Notes under the pieces: generated by a model
Told to the model about the DNA's origin: nothing
The model's database searches: none
What the model saw: only the letters and a program-made list of their open reading frames with translations
Translations under genes and position numbers: made by a program
Assembly: GCA_934486895.1 (NCBI GenBank)
Contig: CAKSQZ010000014.1
Span: 1 to 39,241, forward strand
DNA from: an uncultured Eubacteriales bacterium
GTDB lineage: Bacteria > Bacillota > Clostridia > Oscillospirales > Acutalibacteraceae
Reading direction: 5' to 3'
DNA length: 39,241 bases
In this document: one piece after another, positions 24,488-32,886 of the stretch
How positions within the stretch are numbered: position 1 is the first letter of the stretch
Layout of the letters: each line of letters begins with the position of its first letter

Positions 24488-25102
24488 CTAACAAATATCG
24501 GCGAACATACTGCCGAATAATGCTCCTGCCGCCGATTCGATCGACGCAAAAAAGCAAATAAACGCAAAAAGTACAGCGCCTCGTTGAAAATAAAGCTTGA
24601 TGTCGCTCGGCGCGTTGATACTCGGCTTTATAAAAACGCTTTTGCACAGCTTCGATGAAAATATGCAGCTTTGTGCTGTTAATATAATACAGATCACAGC
24701 GCATGCAAGCGCAAACGGCATAAAGAGCAATGCATAACAGCCGAAACCCTCAAGTCCGCCGATTTTATAAAGTCCGCCGGAAATAAGCCCGATCTTCAGC
24801 GCACACAGCCCGAGTTGGACACAGGCAACAGGAATTCCGAATATCGTAAGTCCCGACACAAAAATAACAGAGAATTCGATAATTCTGCCGATAAATACAT
24901 TTAAAAAAGTGCTTAAAAACGGCTGATTTCTTGCATCAAGCTCGCTCGACACCAATGATTTGATTTGAGAAAACAGTGTATATGAATTGAATGAAACAGC
25001 TCTTGCACCGACTGCCATAAAGAAGATGTAGACGCAGACCAAAAGCAAATACTTTCGTTTACCTGTAAGATCGTGCGAGCCGATAGACGCACCGTATGTC
25101 AA
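24488..25102 (-). CDS. spoIIM: SpoIIM-like stage II sporulation membrane protein
   Basis: This 204-residue protein has about five transmembrane segments. The central stretch FVSGLTIFGIPVACVQLGLCALKIGL and the following glycine-rich segment resemble SpoIIM, which with SpoIID and SpoIIP remodels septal peptidoglycan during forespore engulfment. The neighbouring Xer-like gene supports the call, since spoIIM and xerD are close in Bacillus. The start is a TTG at 25102 with GAGGTGA just upstream. The similarity is moderate, so a generic SpoIIM-superfamily membrane protein remains possible. Confidence 0.65.
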   Translation of the reverse strand: MTYGASIGSHDLTGKRKYLLLVCVYIFFMAVGARAVSFNSYTLFSQIKSLVSSELDARNQPFLSTFLNVFIGRIIEFSVIFVSGLTIFGIPVACVQLGLCALKIGLISGGLYKIGGLEGFGCYALLFMPFALACAVICIILTAQSCIFSSKLCKSVFIKPSINAPSDIKLYFQRGAVLFAFICFFASIESAAGALFGSMFADIC

Positions 25103-25111
25103 AATATCACC

Positions 25112-25138
25112 TCATAAGCCTTTTACTAAAGCTTATGA
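25112..25138 (-). promoter_or_regulatory. Inverted repeat abutting the spoIIM ribosome binding site
   Basis: TCATAAGC (25112-25119) and GCTTATGA (25131-25138) form an 8-bp stem with an 11-base loop. In the transcript the 3' arm touches the GAGGTGA of spoIIM. It has no U-tract, so it is not a typical terminator. It might tune spoIIM translation or the proC transcript end. Confidence 0.35.
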
Positions 25139-25152
25139 ACTATTCGGACAAG

Positions 25153-25953
25153 TTATTCTGATTTACCAAGCTCTAATGCGCGGTCGTGACAAGCTTTGAC
25201 AGCTCTTTTAACTGTGTTATCAAAATCGTCTCTGTCAAACGATTCAAGCGCGGCAAGCGTTGTTCCCTTAGGTGATGTGACCATTTTAATGAGTTCGGCG
25301 GGCGTCATGTTGCTGTCTCTGAGCATATAAGCCGAGCCGATAAGAGTCTGATACATCAAAAGCGCGGCTTTGTCCTCATCAAGTCCAAGCGATGTTGCCT
25401 CATCGATAATTGCTTTTGCAAATTTAAACACATAAGCAGGGCCGCTTCCGCTGACAGCGGTAACAGCGTTGATCTGCTCTTCATCACAGCTCACAGCGAT
25501 TCCGGCAGTCCTGAAAATGCCGAGAACATAATCGAACTCATTTTCACTGACAGGCGTTTTATACGCAAGTCCGCTTGCACCCTGAGCTAAAAGCAGAGGG
25601 GTGTTCGGCATAACTCTTATGACTTTACAGTCAAATCCGACAGCCTTTTTGATAGCGTCTATCGAAATGCCTGCCGCAACGCTGACGATCTTTTTATCAG
25701 CCGTCATCGAAAGCTTTATCTCATCTATAACCGAAAAAACAACCTGCGGCTTAACAGTGAGAAAAACATAGTCTGCCTGCGAGACTGCTTCTGCCGCACT
25801 TTCGCAAATCACCGCTTCCGGATATGCGCTGAGTCTTTCGCGATTTATATCAAAAAGATAGAGGTTTTGCTCCTTTTCATATTTTGATTTAAGTATGCCG
25901 GATATAACGGCTGTGGCAATATTGCCCGCCGCACCGATGAATGCGATCTTCAT
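25153..25953 (-). CDS. proC: Pyrroline-5-carboxylate reductase
   Basis: This 266-residue enzyme carries out the last step of proline synthesis, with NAD(P)H. The N-terminal Rossmann motif is MKIAFIGAAGNIATAVISG. Family motifs RVMPNTPLLLAQGASGL and VTAVSGSGPAYVFKF are clear, as is the C-terminal MTPAELIKMVTSPKGTTLAAL. The ATG at 25953 is chosen with GGAG 9 bases upstream; an in-frame TTG 9 bases earlier directly abuts that GGAG and is too close. A promoter lies at 25996-26024. Confidence 0.96.
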   Translation of the reverse strand: MKIAFIGAAGNIATAVISGILKSKYEKEQNLYLFDINRERLSAYPEAVICESAAEAVSQADYVFLTVKPQVVFSVIDEIKLSMTADKKIVSVAAGISIDAIKKAVGFDCKVIRVMPNTPLLLAQGASGLAYKTPVSENEFDYVLGIFRTAGIAVSCDEEQINAVTAVSGSGPAYVFKFAKAIIDEATSLGLDEDKAALLMYQTLIGSAYMLRDSNMTPAELIKMVTSPKGTTLAALESFDRDDFDNTVKRAVKACHDRALELGKSE

Positions 25954-25995
25954 GTTCGTCAACTCCTGAATATCAAAAGATAAAAATACATATTT

Positions 25996-26024
25996 ATTAT
26001 ATCAAAAATCGGTCGATAAATCAA
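25996..26024 (-). promoter_or_regulatory. Promoter of proC
   Basis: On the minus strand TTGATT (26024-26019), a 17-base spacer and a perfect TATAAT (26001-25996) lie about 43 bases before the proC start codon. They sit just after the pheA terminator. Confidence 0.75.
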
Positions 26025-26043
26025 TTAAATTATTATAAAATCC

Positions 26044-26081
26044 GATAAAACATGGCGGCACAGCCTTTGCCATACCGCCAT
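26044..26081 (-). terminator. Terminator of the aromatic amino acid operon
   Basis: On the minus strand ATGGCGG (26081-26075) pairs with CCGCCAT (26058-26052) around a 16-base loop that can itself pair partly, and is followed by GTTTTATC. It lies 33 bases after the pheA stop. Confidence 0.75.
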
Positions 26082-26113
26082 AATATAAATATTTGATCTG
26101 AGCTTTCTGTCAA

Positions 26114-27238
26114 TCATTTAATAGTGTAATTGCCAAAGAATTTAAATTCAGGCAATTCCTCATGAAGTCCGCAAATTAGACCCCATGTTTTTTCGTCTTT
26201 TACATTGCCGATAAAATCGAGATAGAATGTGTATTCAAAGGGCGAGCTTTTAAGCGGTCGCGATTCAATCTTTGTCATATTAAGTCCCATTGCCGCAAGC
26301 CGCGAAAGCACACAGTAGAGCGCACCTGCAGTGTCGCGGTGGAGTGAAAACGCAATGCTTATCACATTTGCACTGTCGCTGATTGCCAGTTTTTTGGATA
26401 TTGCGACAAACCTCGTTGAATTAACAGAAGATGATTGAATGTTAGTGTCAAAAATCTCAAGTCCGTTGATCTCAGCGGCTGTCTTTGACGCAATAGCACC
26501 AAGTGACGGATCGTTTTGTTCCGATATAAATTTTGCTGCAAGCGCCGTGTTTGTAAAGACAGACGGTGTGTAGTCATTTTTTTGCAAGTATTCGGCGCAT
26601 TGCTTGAGAGCCTGCTCATGCGAGTAAACAGTTCTGATCTTGTCGCGCGATCCGGGAATCCCCATTAGACAATGATTCACAGGGATAGTCACAGCGTCGG
26701 TTATATACATATCGTAAGCAGTCAGAAGATCGTAGTTTTCAACAACCGATCCTGCAAAGCTGTTTTCGATCGGAATGATTCCTCGATCGAATTCGCCTGA
26801 ACTTACTCTTTTGAATATATCGGAAAAATCCTCTGTGTAGCATAAATTTGCATTCGGCCAAAGCTTTTTTGCTGCAATGCTCGAATATGCTCCTTCCATT
26901 CCGGCGCAAATAATATTTTCGACAGCGGAATCGTATTCACCGAAACCGTCAAAAATTTTGTCTTTATAGTCGCTTTTTTCATAAACTATCGGGTATTGTT
27001 CGGCTTTGCTGATGTCCATAATAGCAGAATACAGCGCATATAATTCATGGCTCAATTCCGGCGATTTTGAAGCAACATTAGAAAGCACCTGACGCTCTCT
27101 TTCTGCGTTAAGCACAGGCAGGGAATGTGCGACTTTATATTTAGCCACCTCGATGGAACAACCCATTCGCTCGGTGATCAGCTTGACAATCTGTTCATCG
27201 AGCTCATTGATTTTCAGACGAATATCGTTAAGATCCAA
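26114..27238 (-). CDS. pheA: Bifunctional chorismate mutase/prephenate dehydratase (P-protein)
   Basis: This 374-residue fusion enzyme converts chorismate through prephenate to phenylpyruvate for phenylalanine. Residues 1-85 are an AroQ-type chorismate mutase (INELDEQIVKLITERM...EVAKYK). Residues about 105-280 are the prephenate dehydratase (GMEGAYSSIAAKKLW, IIPIENSFAGSVVENYDLL, catalytic-type STRFVAI). Residues about 290-370 are an ACT domain with GALY and ESRP motifs, which bind phenylalanine for feedback inhibition. The start is TTG 27238, with GGAGG 10 bases upstream inside the aroC 3' end. It is the last gene of the aro operon. Confidence 0.95.
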   Translation of the reverse strand: MDLNDIRLKINELDEQIVKLITERMGCSIEVAKYKVAHSLPVLNAERERQVLSNVASKSPELSHELYALYSAIMDISKAEQYPIVYEKSDYKDKIFDGFGEYDSAVENIICAGMEGAYSSIAAKKLWPNANLCYTEDFSDIFKRVSSGEFDRGIIPIENSFAGSVVENYDLLTAYDMYITDAVTIPVNHCLMGIPGSRDKIRTVYSHEQALKQCAEYLQKNDYTPSVFTNTALAAKFISEQNDPSLGAIASKTAAEINGLEIFDTNIQSSSVNSTRFVAISKKLAISDSANVISIAFSLHRDTAGALYCVLSRLAAMGLNMTKIESRPLKSSPFEYTFYLDFIGNVKDEKTWGLICGLHEELPEFKFFGNYTIK

Positions 27239-27239
27239 T

Positions 27240-28337
27240 TTATTTTCCTCCGTTCAGCAAACCGTCCTGCGCCATAGCGTCTGCAATTGCAAGACAAAGC
27301 GCAGATTCAACACAAACAACCGCTCTCGGAACAACGCATGGATCGTGCCTGCCTTTTATCTCAAGTATCGTATTGCATTTGTTTATTATATCGACGGAGT
27401 TTTGCTTTTTTGCGATAGACGGTGTAGGCTTAAATGTTGTTTTAAAGATGATCGGCATACCGTTTGAAATACCGCCGAGAATACCGCCGCAGTTATTTGT
27501 TTTGGTCATGATCTTGTTATTGTCGATCATAAACTCGTCGTTATTCTCACTGCCGAAAAGCAAAGAGCTCTCAACACCTTTGCCAAACTCGATAGCCTTA
27601 ACAGCAGGGATCCCGAAAACATATCCGGATATTTTTCCGTCAAATCCGTTGAACAGCGGGCCACCGAGCCCTGCGGGAACACCCACGGCGGCGGCCTCGA
27701 CGCTCCCTCCGACGCTGTCAAGATTGTGTTTGCACTTTTGCATAAGATCGAGCATCATTTCCTTTTTGCCGCTGTCTATCACAGCAAACGGCTGTTTGTT
27801 CAGCGTGTTAAGAAGATCAATATCGGGGCTCACAGCGTTAAACTCAGTGTCATATATATCTTTCATTGAGCTGACATGAGCGCCGACAGTTATGCCGTGA
27901 CAGCTTAATATCTGCCTTATCACCGCTCCCGCAAAAACAAGCGGCGCAGTCAGTCTGCCGGAAAAATGTCCGCCGCCGGACATATCCGCCGCTCCGTGAT
28001 ATTTTATGTATGCAGTGTAGTCAGCATGTCCCGGTCTTGGAACAGGCTTGATGTCAGCGTAGTCGGACGATCTTGCATTTGTGTTGCGGATAATGGCGCA
28101 AAGCGGAAATCCGTTTGTTTTGCCGAATGAAACACCGCTTATTATCTCAGGAATATCAGCTTCTTTTCTTGCAGTTCCATAGGTCGGATCGCCGGGAGAA
28201 CGCCGCGCCATCTGAACTTTTATTTTATCTAAATCAATATCATATCCGGCAGGAGGAGCATCAATAACAACGCCGATGCCGTTTCCGTGGCTTTCGCCGA
28301 AAATAGATATTTTGATTTTTTCACCTATAACTGCCAT
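27240..28337 (-). CDS. aroC: Chorismate synthase
   Basis: This 365-residue enzyme makes chorismate from EPSP using reduced FMN. Motifs are FGESHGNGIGVVIDAPPAG, ARRSPGDPTYGTARKE and MSGGGHFSGRLTAPLVFAGA, with GRHDPCVVPRAV near the end. The ATG at 28337 has GGAGG 9 bases upstream and gives the canonical N-terminus. It overlaps the aroA end by 17 bases, implying coupled translation. A longer upstream frame within aroA was rejected as extension. Confidence 0.97.
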   Translation of the reverse strand: MAVIGEKIKISIFGESHGNGIGVVIDAPPAGYDIDLDKIKVQMARRSPGDPTYGTARKEADIPEIISGVSFGKTNGFPLCAIIRNTNARSSDYADIKPVPRPGHADYTAYIKYHGAADMSGGGHFSGRLTAPLVFAGAVIRQILSCHGITVGAHVSSMKDIYDTEFNAVSPDIDLLNTLNKQPFAVIDSGKKEMMLDLMQKCKHNLDSVGGSVEAAAVGVPAGLGGPLFNGFDGKISGYVFGIPAVKAIEFGKGVESSLLFGSENNDEFMIDNNKIMTKTNNCGGILGGISNGMPIIFKTTFKPTPSIAKKQNSVDIINKCNTILEIKGRHDPCVVPRAVVCVESALCLAIADAMAQDGLLNGGK

Positions 28338-29577
28338 CTGTTTTCCCTCCGATCTTTTCATAGTCTTCATAAAATTCAGGGTATGATTTATTGATACATT
28401 CATAACCGTTTATTAAAGCTCCGTTTTCAAGCGCACCTGCCGCAACCGAAAACGCCATTGCGATTCGGTGATCGTTGCAGCAATCAACATTGCCGCCTTT
28501 AAGCGGAACGGATTTGATCTTCATTCCGTCGGGATATTCGACGATCTCGCCGCCGAGTGCTTCAATTGCATCGCATACCGATCGAATCCGATCGCTTTCT
28601 TTTAACCTCAGCCGAGACGCATTGTATATAACAGAATCACCCTTGGCAAACGCCGCAAGTACCGCAACAGACGGAACAAGATCAGGGCATTGCGATGCGT
28701 CTATCTCCGAGCCGAACAGTTCTGAACGCCTTGCTGTCACAACACCGTCTTTAGAAAAAACATCGCTGCCAAACTGCTTCAGTATTCCGAAAAACCGTCT
28801 GTCAGCCTGAAGGCTTGACATCGATAAACCGCCGACAGACACACAGCCGTTTACAGCGCCTGCCGCAAGAAAATAAGAAGCTTGTGACCAATCGCCCTCA
28901 ACACGGTATTCATCGCACCGAAGTTTCGACGGACGGACAACATAGCACCGACCGAGATCGGTTATATCCGCACCGAACTTTTTGAGTGTGCTGAGTGTCA
29001 TATCAACATAGCCTTTGGATTCAAGTGCGGTCGTTATATGCACCTTACTTTCTTCTCCGAGCGAACAAAGCGCCATCAAAAGTCCTGTTATGTATTGTGA
29101 ACTGACATTGCCGCTTATAGAATATTCGCCTGCCGTAAGCTTTCCGCTGACAGTTATCGGCAGATGATCCGCTGACATATCAGCACCGTGATCCGAGAAA
29201 ATCTTAACATATTCGCCGACCGGTCTCATAGGGAGTCTGCCTCTGCCGTGAAACTCGGTTTCGATTCCGAGAGCCGCGGCAACAGGAAGCATAAATCTGA
29301 GCGTTGATCCGGATTCCATGCAGTCGATAACGGCTTTATTCGGCAGTTCTTTAGAAGAGTCGACAGTTAAAGCATTGCCGTCTATACTGCATTCGGCACC
29401 GAGGGCTTTTGCCGCATCTATTGTCGCTCTGATGTCATCTGACATAATGATAGGGCTGATCCTGCACTGAGAATGCGAAAGCAGCGCACAGATAATCGCT
29501 CTGTGCGCATCGCTTTTGGACGGAATAGCATCAATCGTTCCGTTATATTCAGAATGTAAAATCTTGATCGTTTTCAT
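28321..29577 (-). CDS. aroA: 3-phosphoshikimate 1-carboxyvinyltransferase (EPSP synthase)
   Basis: This 418-residue enzyme joins phosphoenolpyruvate to shikimate-3-phosphate. Binding motifs include IPSKSDAHRAIICALLS, MESGSTLRFMLPVAAAL, RPVGEYVKIF and SGNVSSQYITGLLMALC, with RLRLKESDRI in the C-terminal half and CCNDHRIAMAFSVAA near the end. The ATG at 29577 has AAAGGAC a few bases upstream, and its position matches the family. Confidence 0.96.
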   Translation of the reverse strand: MKTIKILHSEYNGTIDAIPSKSDAHRAIICALLSHSQCRISPIIMSDDIRATIDAAKALGAECSIDGNALTVDSSKELPNKAVIDCMESGSTLRFMLPVAAALGIETEFHGRGRLPMRPVGEYVKIFSDHGADMSADHLPITVSGKLTAGEYSISGNVSSQYITGLLMALCSLGEESKVHITTALESKGYVDMTLSTLKKFGADITDLGRCYVVRPSKLRCDEYRVEGDWSQASYFLAAGAVNGCVSVGGLSMSSLQADRRFFGILKQFGSDVFSKDGVVTARRSELFGSEIDASQCPDLVPSVAVLAAFAKGDSVIYNASRLRLKESDRIRSVCDAIEALGGEIVEYPDGMKIKSVPLKGGNVDCCNDHRIAMAFSVAAGALENGALINGYECINKSYPEFYEDYEKIGGKTDGSYR

Positions 29578-29581
29578 TGTT

Positions 29582-30634
29582 TTAGTCCTTTTTAAGACGG
29601 TCATAAAGCTGATCGTCCGCAACATTTCTGATAATGCACTTGCCGATGCGCTCGGGTACGATCAGATCTATGCCGCCGTTTGTGCGCTTTTTATCGTTAA
29701 AACACACCTTTATAAGTTCTTTCAGCGGAGCATCGCATTCTGTCGGCAATGAATATTTTTTGCAAACAGCCGCGATATCCTCGGAAACAGTTTTATCGCA
29801 AAAACCGTTTCTTGCGGCGGCAGCTGAGATCATTACCATACCGATAGCGACAGCCTCGCCGTGCGAGTATTTATCAAATCCGTAATATTTTTCAATAGCA
29901 TGGCCAAGTGTGTGACCGAAATTCAAAAGTTTCCTCTCACCACACTCTGTTTCGTCTCGCTCGACAATTTCACATTTAATATCAACACATTCGGAAATCA
30001 AATCGTCGAGTCGTTCGTCTTTACTGCGCTGAGCAATATCATCAAAAAGGCGTTTTGAACGAATCACACCGTATTTTATAGCCTCACCCATACCATCGTT
30101 AAAGTATTTCTCGGGCAAAGTCTTGAGTGCAAGTGTATCTATCAAAACAAGCTCCGGCTGATGAAAAGCGCCTATCAGATTCTTGCCGCATGGCATATCA
30201 CAACCAGTCTTGCCGCCGACAGATGAATCAATATCGGCAAGCAGGGAAGTCGGAAGCTGAACGAAACGGATCCCTCTCATGTAGACGGCGGAGGCAAATC
30301 CCGAAAGATCGCCGACAACGCCGCCGCCGAGTGCAACAACGATATCGTTTCTTGTGAGCTTAGCGTCCGCCATTGCGGTAAGAATATCATAGACAGTCGC
30401 ATAAGTCTTGCTTTTCTCGCCGGCAGGGAAAACAAAATCAAAAGTTTCAAAGCCCGACTTTTCAAGTGAAGCCTTAACCCTTCCCATATAGATCGGCGCA
30501 ACATTCGTATCGCTGACGATCATAGCCTTGCAAGGGTGAATAACATCTGCAATGCACCGACCGCATTCGCATAAAAGTCCTGCATCGATTATTATATCGT
30601 ATATTTTACTTGTTTTAGCGGTTATTTTCTGCAT
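29582..30634 (-). CDS. aroB: 3-dehydroquinate synthase
   Basis: This 350-residue NAD- and metal-dependent enzyme converts DAHP to 3-dehydroquinate. Motifs are ALGGGVVGDLSGFASAVYMRG, PTSLLADIDSSVGGKTGCDM, GKNLIGAFHQPELVLID, the metal ligand region NFGHTLGHAIE and YSHGEAVAIGMVM. It overlaps neither neighbour: the tyrA stop lies 3 bases upstream and the aroA start 4 bases downstream. Confidence 0.97.
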   Translation of the reverse strand: MQKITAKTSKIYDIIIDAGLLCECGRCIADVIHPCKAMIVSDTNVAPIYMGRVKASLEKSGFETFDFVFPAGEKSKTYATVYDILTAMADAKLTRNDIVVALGGGVVGDLSGFASAVYMRGIRFVQLPTSLLADIDSSVGGKTGCDMPCGKNLIGAFHQPELVLIDTLALKTLPEKYFNDGMGEAIKYGVIRSKRLFDDIAQRSKDERLDDLISECVDIKCEIVERDETECGERKLLNFGHTLGHAIEKYYGFDKYSHGEAVAIGMVMISAAAARNGFCDKTVSEDIAAVCKKYSLPTECDAPLKELIKVCFNDKKRTNGGIDLIVPERIGKCIIRNVADDQLYDRLKKD

Positions 30635-30637
30635 AAG

Positions 30638-31465
30638 TCAGCCAATCCTTTTCTTGATTTTATCGCCGTTGTCCAGTGTTTTTTCAAGCATATCACAGTT
30701 TTGGGAACTGATATATTCACGAAGCTTTGTGAGATTATCTATCAATTTAGTTATGTGCCCGCAAAGGCAATCGCGGTTTTCAATAAAAAGCTCTGTCCAC
30801 ATTTTCGCATTTATCTGAGCAACCCTAGATACATCTTTATAAGAGCCTGCCGAAAATCCGTCATGCTTAATGGCGTCAGGGTCTGAAATGTAAGCACACG
30901 CCAAAACATGCGGCAGCTGCGATGTGTAGGCGATTATTCTATCGTGTTCAAGCGGCGTCGAAAGTGTGATACTCTTAAAGCCGAGCCGCTCTGAAAGCTC
31001 CGTCAGCATCGTCACTGCATTGATATCTTCCATGGTGGGTGTGAGTATCATATATGCATTGGTGAAAAGATCGGCATCGCTGCTGTGATATCCGCTTGTT
31101 TCTTTACCTGCCATCGGGTGAGCGCCAACAAATGTAAACTCGTTATTCAAAGCGACTTCGCTTAGAGCTTTGCATACATTCTGCTTTATTCCGCAGGTAT
31201 CGATCACAACAGCATTTTTTTTGAAAATGCGCGCTTTATTTGTGACAAACTCAATAGTCGCCTGAGGATAAAGCGCAACAATAACAAGATCGGATTGGGA
31301 AAGGGTTTTATCGTTTCCGATCTCATCGATCGCTTTATCGTTTAATGCGTCATTAAGTACGCTTTCATCAACATCAAAGCCGAAAACAGTATGGTTTGTG
31401 CGCTTTTTTATCGCTTTTGCAAGCGAAGCGCCGATAAGTCCCAGTCCGACAACGGAAATGTTCAT
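30638..31465 (-). CDS. tyrA: Prephenate dehydrogenase
   Basis: This 275-residue NAD-dependent enzyme converts prephenate to 4-hydroxyphenylpyruvate for tyrosine. The Rossmann motif is ISVVGLGLIGASLAKAI; GAHPMAGKETSGY and the SQLPHVLA segment with its catalytic-type histidine are typical. There is no C-terminal ACT domain, so feedback control differs from longer Bacillus-type forms. The ATG at 31465 has GAGGAG about 10 bases upstream; a longer frame into aroF was rejected. Confidence 0.94.
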   Translation of the reverse strand: MNISVVGLGLIGASLAKAIKKRTNHTVFGFDVDESVLNDALNDKAIDEIGNDKTLSQSDLVIVALYPQATIEFVTNKARIFKKNAVVIDTCGIKQNVCKALSEVALNNEFTFVGAHPMAGKETSGYHSSDADLFTNAYMILTPTMEDINAVTMLTELSERLGFKSITLSTPLEHDRIIAYTSQLPHVLACAYISDPDAIKHDGFSAGSYKDVSRVAQINAKMWTELFIENRDCLCGHITKLIDNLTKLREYISSQNCDMLEKTLDNGDKIKKRIG

Positions 31466-31478
31466 ATGAAAATGCTCC

Positions 31479-32501
31479 TCATGCCTTGTATTTAAAGCTG
31501 AAGCCGTTATCGTGAGCGGAGATAAGTCTGCTTGCGATACCGTCAAATGTGTCGGGGTCGAGCGACTGCGCGCCGTCCGACAGTGCTTTTGCGGGACAGT
31601 TGTGAACTTCGATCATAAGACCGTCCGCGCCTGCACCGATCGCCGCCATTGAAAGCGGTTCAACCAGCTTCGGAAGTCCTGCCGCATGAGACGGATCGAT
31701 GATAACAGGCAGATGCGACAGCATCTTGAACATGGGAACAGCGGAAATATCAAGAGTGTTTCTTGTCAGAGTTTCAAATGTTCTGATACCGCGTTCGCAA
31801 AGAATAACATTCGGGTTGCCCTCGGACATTATATACTCAGCACTCATCAGTGTTTCTTCAATAGTACTTGAAAGGCCTCTTTTGAGAAGAATTGGTTTTT
31901 TTGTTTTGCCGAGCTCTTTCAGAAGTTCAAAATTCTGCATATTTCTCGCACCGACCTGAATAACATCTACATCGCTGAAAAGATCAAGATGCGATGCGCT
32001 CATTATCTCGGTAACAATAGGCATTCCGGTTGCTTTTTTGGCTTCAAGCAAAAGGCGCAGACCGTCTGCTCTGAGACCCTGGAAGGAATAGGGCGATGTT
32101 CTCGGCTTAAACGCACCGCCTCTGAGAAGTTTTGCGCCTGCCTTTTTGACGCGCTGCGCAACTCCAATGATCTGCTCTTCGCTTTCAACGGAGCAGGGGC
32201 CGGCGATTATTGTGAGACTGCCGTCACCGATAGATACATCTCCGACTTTAACAACAGTATTGTCGGGATGAAATTTGCGGTTGGCAAGCTTATACGGCTC
32301 CTGAACTCGCTTTATATCTTCAACAGCTGAATCAGCGCCGATTCTGCCGATATCCACAGTGTGTGTGTCGCCGAGCAGACCGAGAACTGTTGAATGAACA
32401 CCGTTCCAACGCTTAACTTCAACATTATAGCTGGATTCAAGCGATCGGGTGAGTTCGTCGATCTGATTCTGTGTGGCACTTGATTTTAAAACAATGATCA
32501 T
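31479..32501 (-). CDS. aroF: 3-deoxy-7-phosphoheptulonate synthase (type I-beta DAHP synthase with N-terminal ferredoxin-like domain)
   Basis: This 340-residue enzyme condenses phosphoenolpyruvate and erythrose-4-phosphate, the first step of the shikimate pathway. Residues 1-70 form a ferredoxin-like regulatory domain (MIIVLKSSATQNQIDELTRS...), as in the Thermotoga enzyme where it confers Tyr/Phe inhibition. The barrel has IIAGPCSVESEEQI, LLRGGAFKPRTSPYSFQGL, QVGARNMQNFELL and IIDPSHAAGL. It is the first gene of the six-gene aromatic operon and lies 40 bases after a consensus promoter. Confidence 0.96.
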   Translation of the reverse strand: MIIVLKSSATQNQIDELTRSLESSYNVEVKRWNGVHSTVLGLLGDTHTVDIGRIGADSAVEDIKRVQEPYKLANRKFHPDNTVVKVGDVSIGDGSLTIIAGPCSVESEEQIIGVAQRVKKAGAKLLRGGAFKPRTSPYSFQGLRADGLRLLLEAKKATGMPIVTEIMSASHLDLFSDVDVIQVGARNMQNFELLKELGKTKKPILLKRGLSSTIEETLMSAEYIMSEGNPNVILCERGIRTFETLTRNTLDISAVPMFKMLSHLPVIIDPSHAAGLPKLVEPLSMAAIGAGADGLMIEVHNCPAKALSDGAQSLDPDTFDGIASRLISAHDNGFSFKYKA

Positions 32502-32547
32502 TTATCTCTTCAGTCCTTTAGTTGTTTCGTTGCAATTTTCGCCAAAT

Positions 32548-32576
32548 ATTATATAATATTTTCGTCTGTTTGTCAA
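32548..32576 (-). promoter_or_regulatory. Consensus promoter of the aroF-tyrA-aroB-aroA-aroC-pheA operon
   Basis: On the minus strand a perfect TTGACA (32576-32571) and TATAAT (32553-32548) are separated by 17 bases. The predicted 5' leader is only about 40 bases, which leaves no room for a T-box or a peptide attenuator. An operator overlapping the promoter is possible but none was recognised. Confidence 0.88.
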
Positions 32577-32590
32577 TGTCGGCGGCAATA

Positions 32591-32875
32591 TTATCGTATG
32601 CTTTCTATTGATACCATAAAGTTGTCAAGCGGATCGTCAAACAGGTCATAAGGATTGACACCGCCGCCGTTGGTACTTTTAAGCTGGTTGCAGCTGTATT
32701 CCTCTCCTGCGGTGAGAATATCACCTGGAGCGATATCGTATCCAAGCCGCTTAGCATATTCGCAAAAGCCTGTGAGAGCGTCATTTGATTGATATATCTC
32801 CATGAGATCCCGCTTTATCGATTTATCTTTTTTAGCTTTCTCGTAAATACCGTCAAACACATCGTTGATATTCAT
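32591..32875 (-). CDS. Small Nif11-like protein
   Basis: This 94-residue protein is helical and charged at the N-terminus, followed by the segment ALTGFCEYAKRLGYDIAPGDI. That segment resembles the Nif11 domain, which occurs in small proteins and in leader regions of some ribosomal natural-product precursors. A GGG lies at residues 70-72, followed by a short acidic tail (NPYDLFDDPLDNF). No maturation enzyme or transporter is nearby, so a peptide product is not supported. The ATG at 32875 has AAGGGTGG about 8 bases upstream; a GTG 9 bases earlier is less well placed. It follows the DUF4250 gene by 11 bases and ends the hydrogenase-associated cluster. The function is unknown. Confidence 0.5.
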   Translation of the reverse strand: MNINDVFDGIYEKAKKDKSIKRDLMEIYQSNDALTGFCEYAKRLGYDIAPGDILTAGEEYSCNQLKSTNGGGVNPYDLFDDPLDNFMVSIESIR

Positions 32876-32886
32876 TTTGCCCACCC

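Noticed and set aside
24477..24704. N-terminal extension of the Xer-like protein into spoIIM
   Set aside because: The extra 76 residues overlap spoIIM on the same strand, look like shifted spoIIM sequence, and lack the SAM-like domain pattern. A GGAG-supported TTG is at 24476.
32502..32547. T-box or peptide attenuator ahead of aroF
   Set aside because: Only about 40 bases lie between the predicted start of transcription and the start codon, with no specifier hairpin or Phe/Tyr/Trp-rich short frame.
32591..32875. Ribosomally made peptide natural product precursor
   Set aside because: Although Nif11-like and with a GGG, the protein has no adjacent modification enzyme, peptidase-transporter or multiple precursor copies, so only the domain resemblance is reported.
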